A stretch of 64,000 nucleotides of DNA from Oscillospiraceae bacterium (GTDB taxonomy: Bacteria > Bacillota > Clostridia > Oscillospirales > Ruminococcaceae). Below the pieces are notes generated by a model, which saw only the letters and a program-made list of their open reading frames with translations, was not told the DNA's origin and ran no database searches. Below are positions 58,852-64,000 of this stretch, piece after piece (position 1 is the stretch's first letter; the number at the start of each line of letters is the position of its first letter). Position numbers and translations under genes: made by a program. The stretch spans positions 1 to 64,000 of the forward strand of contig WRLG01000008.1 in NCBI GenBank assembly GCA_009777725.1, in the 5' to 3' direction.

Positions 58852-60003
58852 ATGAAAGCTTATTTGGTGCTCCAAAACGGAGCGGTATTTGAGGGGGAGA
58901 GTTTCGGGGCGGCGGGTGAAGCCGTAGGGGAGATTGTTTTTACTACGGGTATGACAGGATACTTGGAAACACTTACCGACCCCAGCTATTACGGGCAGAT
59001 TGTTTTGCAGACATTCCCGCTGATTGGCAATTACGGGGTTATTCCCGCTGATTTTGAGAACGCGCGGAGCGTTGTTAAGGCTTATATTGTTAAACACGCG
59101 TGTCAAACTCCCTCTAATTTCAGAAGCGAGGGCGGGCTTGACGCTTTTTTGAGAGAAAGCGGCATTACAGGTCTGCAAGGCATTGACACCAGGGCGGTTA
59201 CAAAAATGATAAGAAACAGCGGAGCTATGAACGGTAAAATAATGTTTACCCCGCCGACTAAAGAGGACTTCAACGAAATAAAAGCCCATAAAATTGAAAA
59301 GGCAGTGCAGGAATTAGGAATTAAGATTGCACAAAATTTCTGTAGGGACGACCGCCCACGGTCGACCGAAGCAACCCCTTTATCGAACCTGGGGGCGACC
59401 GAAGGCGGTCGCCCCTACAAAAAGATTGCCCTAATGGATTTCGGGGCGAAAAGGGGGATTGCGGACGAGCTGTTCAAACGCGGCTGTGAGGTTATTTCAT
59501 TTCCGTATCATGCTATTGCCGAGGAAATACTCAGCATAAAACCTAACGGAATCATGTTAAGCAACGGTCCGGGCGACCCTGCCGATTCGGCAAATATACC
59601 GATTATTGAAACAATCAAAGAGCTTCAAAAAAGCGGGATTCCAATGTTTGGTATCTGCTTGGGTCATCAGCTTATGGCTCTTGCAAACGGGTTTAAGACA
59701 ACAAAGCTGAAGTTCGGTCACAGAGGGGCAAATCAAGCGGTTAAAGCAGTGAATAGTGAGCAGTTAACAGTTAACAGTGTTTATATCACTTCACAGAATC
59801 ACGGGTATACGGTTGACGGGGATTCGGGCGGCGCGGGCGTTGTGTCATTTGTGAATGTTAATGACGGGACTTGTGAGGGAATTGACTATGCTGATGGCTC
59901 ATTCTCCGTCCAATTTCACCCCGAAGCAAGAGGCGGTCCTCACGATACAGCATTTTTGTTTGACAAATTTTTGGAAAGGATTGATTTATGTGCCGAAGAT
60001 TGA
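58852..60003 (+). CDS. carA: carbamoyl-phosphate synthase small subunit, with two repeat-derived inserts
   Basis: 383 residues. N-terminal domain (GAVFEGESFGAAGEAVGEIVFTTGM), then the class-I amidotransferase with LSNGPGDPAD, nucleophile Cys in MFGICLGHQLMALA, SQNHGY and catalytic HPEA in FHPEARGGPHD. It provides ammonia to CarB. Two segments are foreign to the family: about 164-189 (NFCRDDRPRSTEATPLSNLGA and on), encoded by a GC-rich palindrome in the interdomain linker, and about 301-309 (NSEQLTVNS), encoded by heptamers in a surface loop. All catalytic motifs remain. GGGGG precedes the ATG. Confidence 0.95.
   Translation: MKAYLVLQNGAVFEGESFGAAGEAVGEIVFTTGMTGYLETLTDPSYYGQIVLQTFPLIGNYGVIPADFENARSVVKAYIVKHACQTPSNFRSEGGLDAFLRESGITGLQGIDTRAVTKMIRNSGAMNGKIMFTPPTKEDFNEIKAHKIEKAVQELGIKIAQNFCRDDRPRSTEATPLSNLGATEGGRPYKKIALMDFGAKRGIADELFKRGCEVISFPYHAIAEEILSIKPNGIMLSNGPGDPADSANIPIIETIKELQKSGIPMFGICLGHQLMALANGFKTTKLKFGHRGANQAVKAVNSEQLTVNSVYITSQNHGYTVDGDSGGAGVVSFVNVNDGTCEGIDYADGSFSVQFHPEARGGPHDTAFLFDKFLERIDLCAED
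59341..59420. repeat. in-frame GC-rich palindromic element inside carA
   Basis: TGTAGGGACGACCGCC at the left and GGCGGTCGCCCCTACA at the right are inverted; a further CCACGGTCGACCGAAG lies inside. The ends resemble the TGTAGGGG/CCCCTACA ends of the intergenic copies. The insert is open in the carA frame and falls in the linker between the two CarA domains. Confidence 0.8.
59752..59779. repeat. in-frame heptamer repeat inside carA
   Basis: GTGAGCA, GTTAACA, GTTAACA, GTG units encode SEQLTVNS in a loop before the SQNHGY motif. Confidence 0.7.
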
Positions 60004-63000
60004 TAGTATCAAAAAAGTTATGGTAATAGGGTCGGGACCGATTGTGATTGGTCAAGCGGCGGAATTTGATTATGCGGGGACGCAGGCTTGCCGCGTTTTG
60101 CGGGAAGAAAATATAGAAATTGTCTTAGTTAATTCAAACCCTGCCACGATTATGACGGATAAGGGCGTAGCCGATAAGATTTACATAGAGCCGCTTACTT
60201 TGACAACAATTAAACGCATTATTGAAAAAGAACGCCCCGACAGTATATTATCAAGCTTGGGCGGGCAGACGGGGCTTACGCTTTGCATGAAGCTTGCAAA
60301 GGAGGGGTTTTTGGAGAAGATGAATGTTCGGCTTCTCGGCTCTTCCCCCGAAACGATTGACAAGGCGGAGGATAGGCGGCTGTTTAAAGAAACCATGCAA
60401 AGCATAGGGCAGCCCTGCATACCGTCCGTCATTGCAAATGATGTTGAAACGGCGGTTACATTTGCGGAAGAAATCGGTTATTCGGTTATAGTCCGCCCCG
60501 CGTTTACGCTCGGCGGGAGCGGGGGCGGCATTGCAGATGATGAAACCCAGCTTCGCAAAATAGCCGCTAACGGAATTGCACTTTCGCCGATTAACCAAAT
60601 CCTTGTTGAAAAGTCAATTGCGGGTTGGAAAGAGATTGAATTTGAGGTAATGCGCGATAGGGCGGGTAATGTAATCACCGTCTGCTCTATGGAAAATTTC
60701 AACCCCGTGGGGGTTCATACGGGCGACAGCATTGTAATCGCACCCGCAGTCACCCTTGCGGACAGGGAATATCAAATGCTTAGGACTGCCTCTTTGGATA
60801 TTATAAAAAGCTTGGGCGTTGAGGGCGGCTGTAATGTTCAGCTTGCTTTGCACCCACATAGCTTTGAATATGCCGTGATTGAGGTTAACCCCCGCGTTTC
60901 GCGCTCCTCCGCGCTTGCTTCAAAGGCGACGGGCTACCCGATTGCAAAGGTTGCGACAAAGATTGCAATCGGATATACGCTTGATGAAATCGTCAACGCC
61001 GTAACAGGCACAACTTACGCGGCTTTTGAACCCGCGCTTGATTATGTAGCCGTAAAGCTCCCGAAATTCCCGTTTGATAAATTTGTATATGCCCGAAAAA
61101 CCCTCGGCACGCAGATGAAAGCAACAGGAGAGGTTATGGCAATTTCAGACAATTTTGAAGATGCACTCCTGAAAGCCGTAAGAGGCGCGGAATTAGGGCT
61201 GGAGAACCTTGATTTGCCCATATTAAAAACCAAAACCGATGATGAAATAAGAGAATTGCTGAACACGGTAACAGACGAAAACCTATTTATACTCTATGAA
61301 GCAATCAAGCGAAACATAACAATAGACGAGCTCCACCTAATCACAAAAGTAGACCGCTGGTTCTTAAACGGCTTAAAAAACATAGCAAATAATTGTCAAT
61401 TATCAATTGTGAATCGTCAATTGATATACAAAATGGTCGACACTTGCGGAGGTGAATTTGAAGCTAAAACGCCGTATTTTTACAGCATTAAAGATAAGGC
61501 TAATAATTGTCAATTATCAATTGTCAATTGTCAATTCGAAAACGAGGCTTTGCCGTTTATTGAAAGAAGCGTAAAGCCGCGCGTTGTTGTGTTGGGGAGC
61601 GGACCTATACGAATCGGGCAAGGGATTGAGTTTGATTATGCTTGCGTTCATTGCGTTAATACGCTGAAGAAGATGGGCTATGAGGTGATTGTAATCAACA
61701 ACAACCCCGAAACGGTGTCTACAGATTTTGACACGGCAGACAGGCTTTATTTTGAGCCGCTTCATATTGACGATGTGATGAGCATTATTGAAATTGAAAA
61801 GCCGATTGGCGTTATAACGGCGTTCGGCGGCGGCACGGCTATCAAGCTTACAAAAAAACTGCACGAACGCGGCGTTAATATAATAGGAGTATCATCAGAC
61901 AGCGTTGACATATGCGAGGATAGGGAGCGTTTTGACGCGCTTTTGGAACAACTCAACATAAAACGCCCCGCAGGGTTTACCGTTATGACGGAAGCGGAGG
62001 CTTTATTAGCCGCCGAAAAACTCGGCTATCCCGTTTTAATGCGCCCCTCATATGTTTTGGGCGGGCAGAATATGATTATTGCTTACGGGCAAGAGGATAT
62101 TGTTGAATATATGGAAATCATATTGCGGCTGAAACAGGAAAATCCTATATTAATTGACAAATACTTAGAGGGCATAGAGCTTGAAGTTGACGCGCTTTGC
62201 GATGGAAAAGATGTATTAATCCCGGGCATAATGGAGCATATTGAAAGAACGGGCGTTCACTCGGGCGACAGCATTGCCGTATACCCCGCTGTAAATGTTG
62301 ATGATAGTATTGCTCAAAAAATATATGAAATCACCAAAAAGCTTTGTATCGCGCTGAAAGTTAAGGGTCTTGTAAATATACAATACGCTTTGCATGACGG
62401 TGAAATTTATGTCATTGAAGTTAACCCGCGCGCTTCGAGAACCGTGCCTTATATCAGCAAGGTTACGGGGATTCCCATATGTGAAATCGCAACTAAGTTA
62501 GGTTTGGTGAGTGAGGATTTAGGTTTGAGGGGACTATGCCCCGAAATATCATTTTTGAATCCGAATTCCTCAATTGCCAAAGTCCCTCCTTACGTTGCGG
62601 TTAAGGTGCCTGTGTTTTCATTTGAAAAATTATCGGGGCTTGATACCCATTTGGGACCCGAAATGAAATCAACGGGCGAGGTTTTGGGACTTGGCAAAAA
62701 TTTGGAAGAGGCGTTATACAAGGGGCTTTTGGCGGCGGGTTATAAAATGCAAAAGCAGGGCGGGGTTCTGATTACCGTCCGCGACGGCGACAAGCCCGAA
62801 ATAGGGGGAATAGCTGAAAAATTTGTGCGGCGCGGTTTTACGCTCTATGCTACCAAGGGTACGGCGGCACTTCTTTGCGCTAAAGGTTTTGAGGTTATAA
62901 CGGTTGAAAAGATACGCGAATGTTCGGACAATAATACAGCCACTTTACTTGAAAGCGGCAAAATCAGCTATATTATTTCAACCTCCGAAAAGGGGCGCGA

Positions 63001-64000
63001 CCCCAAGCTTGACGATGTTAAAATCAGGCGTAAAGCTTGCAGTTTAGGCATACCCTGCTTGACCTCCGTAGATACGGCGAACGCTCTGGCGGACTGCCTG
63101 TTATCAGGCTACCAAGAAACTAATACCGAGCTTATAGACATTACCCGTCTGCGGAGCGAACGCCTTAAACTGCACTTTACAAAGATGCAAGGGTGCGGAA
63201 ATGATTATATTTATTTTGACTGCTTTGCCGGGGAAATCGAATTTCCCGAATCGCTGTCCCTCTTTTTATCCGACAGGCATTTGGGAATCGGCGGGGATGG
63301 GATTGTGCTTATAATGCCGCCCGAAACTGCCGATGCTAACCCGCGTGATGCGAGAATGAGAATGTTTAATCTTGACGGGAGCGAGGGAGGAATGTGCGGA
63401 AATGCAATCCGCTGTGTTGCCAAATATCTGTATGACAACAATATTGTCAGAAAAAATCAAATGACGATTGAAACATTAAGCGGTATAAAGACATTATATA
63501 TATCAACAAAAAACGGAGAGGTTTCAAGCGTAAAGGTCGATATGGGAAAAGCGGAGCTTACCCCCGAAAAAATCCCCGTAAACCTGCCCGGAGAAAGCAT
63601 AATTGCGCGCGATATTGCTCTGACAACAACTCTCAGTTCTCAATTCTCAACTCTCAACTACAAGGTAACCTGTGTTTCTATGGGTAACCCTCACGCGGTT
63701 GTGTTCCAAAAGGGTGTTGATAATTTGAATTTGAGCGAAATAGGTCCGCTGTTTGAAAACGCGCCGATTTTCCCCGACAGGGTGAATACCGAGTTTGTTG
63801 AGGTGATAGGCAAAAACCGCCTTAAAATGCGCGTTTGGGAGCGCGGAAGCGGTGAAACGCTTGCTTGCGGCACAGGTGCATGTGCCGCCGCCGTAGCCGC
63901 TGTTTTAAACGGTTATTGCGATATGGATACCGATATTAAAGTCCGTCTTGCAGGCGGCGAGCTGGTGATTCGCTATACAGGCGAAACGGTCTTTATGACG
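59990..64000 (+). CDS. carB-dapF: carbamoyl-phosphate synthase large subunit fused in frame to diaminopimelate epimerase (3' end outside window)
   Basis: Starts at GTG 59990, 14 bases inside carA, and stays open to the window edge: 1337 codons. Residues 1-~1050 are CarB: two ATP-grasp halves, each beginning with a GSGP-IxIGQ-xEFDYA motif (VMVIGSGPIVIGQAAEFDYA; VVVLGSGPIRIGQGIEFDYA), and the C-terminal MGS-like domain (GGVLITVRDGDKPEIGGIAE). From about 1062 it is DapF: FTKMQGCGNDYIYFD, first catalytic Cys in GGMCGNAIRCVAKYL, second in GETLACGTGACAAAVAA. Both Cys are intact; only the last residues are missing. The joint is a direct link (ELIDITRLRSERLKL). Heptamer inserts lie at about 466-479, 504-516 and 1213-1223. 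About 45 residues of the helical oligomerisation domain are missing before YKMVDTC. Confidence 0.93.
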   Translation, partial: MPKIDSIKKVMVIGSGPIVIGQAAEFDYAGTQACRVLREENIEIVLVNSNPATIMTDKGVADKIYIEPLTLTTIKRIIEKERPDSILSSLGGQTGLTLCMKLAKEGFLEKMNVRLLGSSPETIDKAEDRRLFKETMQSIGQPCIPSVIANDVETAVTFAEEIGYSVIVRPAFTLGGSGGGIADDETQLRKIAANGIALSPINQILVEKSIAGWKEIEFEVMRDRAGNVITVCSMENFNPVGVHTGDSIVIAPAVTLADREYQMLRTASLDIIKSLGVEGGCNVQLALHPHSFEYAVIEVNPRVSRSSALASKATGYPIAKVATKIAIGYTLDEIVNAVTGTTYAAFEPALDYVAVKLPKFPFDKFVYARKTLGTQMKATGEVMAISDNFEDALLKAVRGAELGLENLDLPILKTKTDDEIRELLNTVTDENLFILYEAIKRNITIDELHLITKVDRWFLNGLKNIANNCQLSIVNRQLIYKMVDTCGGEFEAKTPYFYSIKDKANNCQLSIVNCQFENEALPFIERSVKPRVVVLGSGPIRIGQGIEFDYACVHCVNTLKKMGYEVIVINNNPETVSTDFDTADRLYFEPLHIDDVMSIIEIEKPIGVITAFGGGTAIKLTKKLHERGVNIIGVSSDSVDICEDRERFDALLEQLNIKRPAGFTVMTEAEALLAAEKLGYPVLMRPSYVLGGQNMIIAYGQEDIVEYMEIILRLKQENPILIDKYLEGIELEVDALCDGKDVLIPGIMEHIERTGVHSGDSIAVYPAVNVDDSIAQKIYEITKKLCIALKVKGLVNIQYALHDGEIYVIEVNPRASRTVPYISKVTGIPICEIATKLGLVSEDLGLRGLCPEISFLNPNSSIAKVPPYVAVKVPVFSFEKLSGLDTHLGPEMKSTGEVLGLGKNLEEALYKGLLAAGYKMQKQGGVLITVRDGDKPEIGGIAEKFVRRGFTLYATKGTAALLCAKGFEVITVEKIRECSDNNTATLLESGKISYIISTSEKGRDPKLDDVKIRRKACSLGIPCLTSVDTANALADCLLSGYQETNTELIDITRLRSERLKLHFTKMQGCGNDYIYFDCFAGEIEFPESLSLFLSDRHLGIGGDGIVLIMPPETADANPRDARMRMFNLDGSEGGMCGNAIRCVAKYLYDNNIVRKNQMTIETLSGIKTLYISTKNGEVSSVKVDMGKAELTPEKIPVNLPGESIIARDIALTTTLSSQFSTLNYKVTCVSMGNPHAVVFQKGVDNLNLSEIGPLFENAPIFPDRVNTEFVEVIGKNRLKMRVWERGSGETLACGTGACAAAVAAVLNGYCDMDTDIKVRLAGGELVIRYTGETVFMT
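61388..61425. repeat. in-frame heptamer repeat 1 inside carB
   Basis: Units TTGTCAA, TTATCAA, TTGTGAA, TCGTCAA encode NNCQLSIVNRQLI and stand where the end of the CarB oligomerisation domain is expected. Confidence 0.88.
61500..61537. repeat. in-frame heptamer repeat 2 inside carB
   Basis: Units TTGTCAA, TTATCAA, TTGTCAA, TTGTCAA encode NNCQLSIVNCQF in the linker between the two CarB halves, 25 codons after the first insert, whose first nine residues it repeats exactly. Confidence 0.9.
63626..63661. repeat. in-frame CTCAATT-type heptamer repeat inside the dapF part
   Basis: Units CTCAGTT, CTCAATT, CTCAACT, CTCAACT encode TLSSQFSTLNY in a loop before the SMGNPHAVVF motif of DapF. Confidence 0.8.

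Overview
The window looks like a chromosomal segment of a low-to-mid GC, motile, Gram-positive anaerobe of the class Clostridia, probably close to the Oscillospirales/Ruminococcaceae. This rests on the B. subtilis-like order of the late flagellar genes, a sigma-D promoter, an AgrB/AgrD peptide system, SpoIVFB-like and SigH-like proteins, HprK, a ferredoxin-rich glutamate synthase operon and a soluble [FeFe]-hydrogenase-like chemoreceptor. A species cannot be named from sequence alone. Almost every sigma-A promoter seen has a 16-18 base spacer between near-consensus boxes.

Layout. 1-4000: accessory material, namely the tail of an Rpn-type nuclease, a promoter/AGCA-repeat/terminator unit, two small minus-strand hypothetical genes and a large secreted protein. 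3973-7126: tRNA-Met, a CNNM/CorC membrane protein, a secreted CAP protein and the RNase P RNA gene. 7184-16416: late flagellar operon under a sigma-D promoter (flgM-flgN-flgK-flgL-yviE-like-fliW-csrA-fliD-fliS-fliT-like), without a flagellin gene. 16422-22587: tRNA-Arg, an Xre/LytTR/AgrC-like regulatory operon, prfB, a metallo-beta-lactamase-fold hydrolase and an M50 protease with a small membrane partner. 22717-30793: a chemoreceptor, an AT-rich two-gene cassette, two paralogous lipoproteins and an agrDB pair. 30824-38913: the branched-chain amino acid operon behind a candidate leader-peptide attenuator (ilvB-ilvN-ilvC-ilvD-ilvA), then fruK-like and thiI. 38982-45109: hydrogenase-like chemoreceptor, CAP protein, rapZ, and a secreted repeat protein. 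45163-53000 (minus strand): ECF sigma/ABC operon, rlmH-murB-hprK, a zinc-ribbon protein, a tRNA-like remnant and a SigH-like sigma factor. 53325-64000: a small conserved-looking protein, a split 'archaeal-type' glutamate synthase operon, carA, and a carB gene fused in frame to dapF that runs off the window.

The most striking signal is a family of heptanucleotide repeats (TTAACAA / TTGTCAA / TTGACAA / CTCAATT variants), often arranged as long inverted repeats. Copies lie between genes, inside the RNase P RNA gene where they replace the P12 tip with a 27-bp helix, and in frame inside carA, twice in carB, in the dapF part, and in the FAD oxidoreductase. They also supply the C-terminal codons and stop codons of at least three proteins. 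A second, GC-rich palindromic family (TGTAGGGG...CCCCTACA) is intergenic twice and has a relative in frame inside carA. This resembles Rickettsia palindromic elements in proteins and the heptamer repeats of cyanobacterial rnpB. The CarB-DapF fusion, an AgrD-like peptide with Thr where Cys is expected, a branched-chain leader-peptide attenuator, and a leader hairpin shared by two unrelated genes that would loop out the distance between Shine-Dalgarno and start codon are the other main points.
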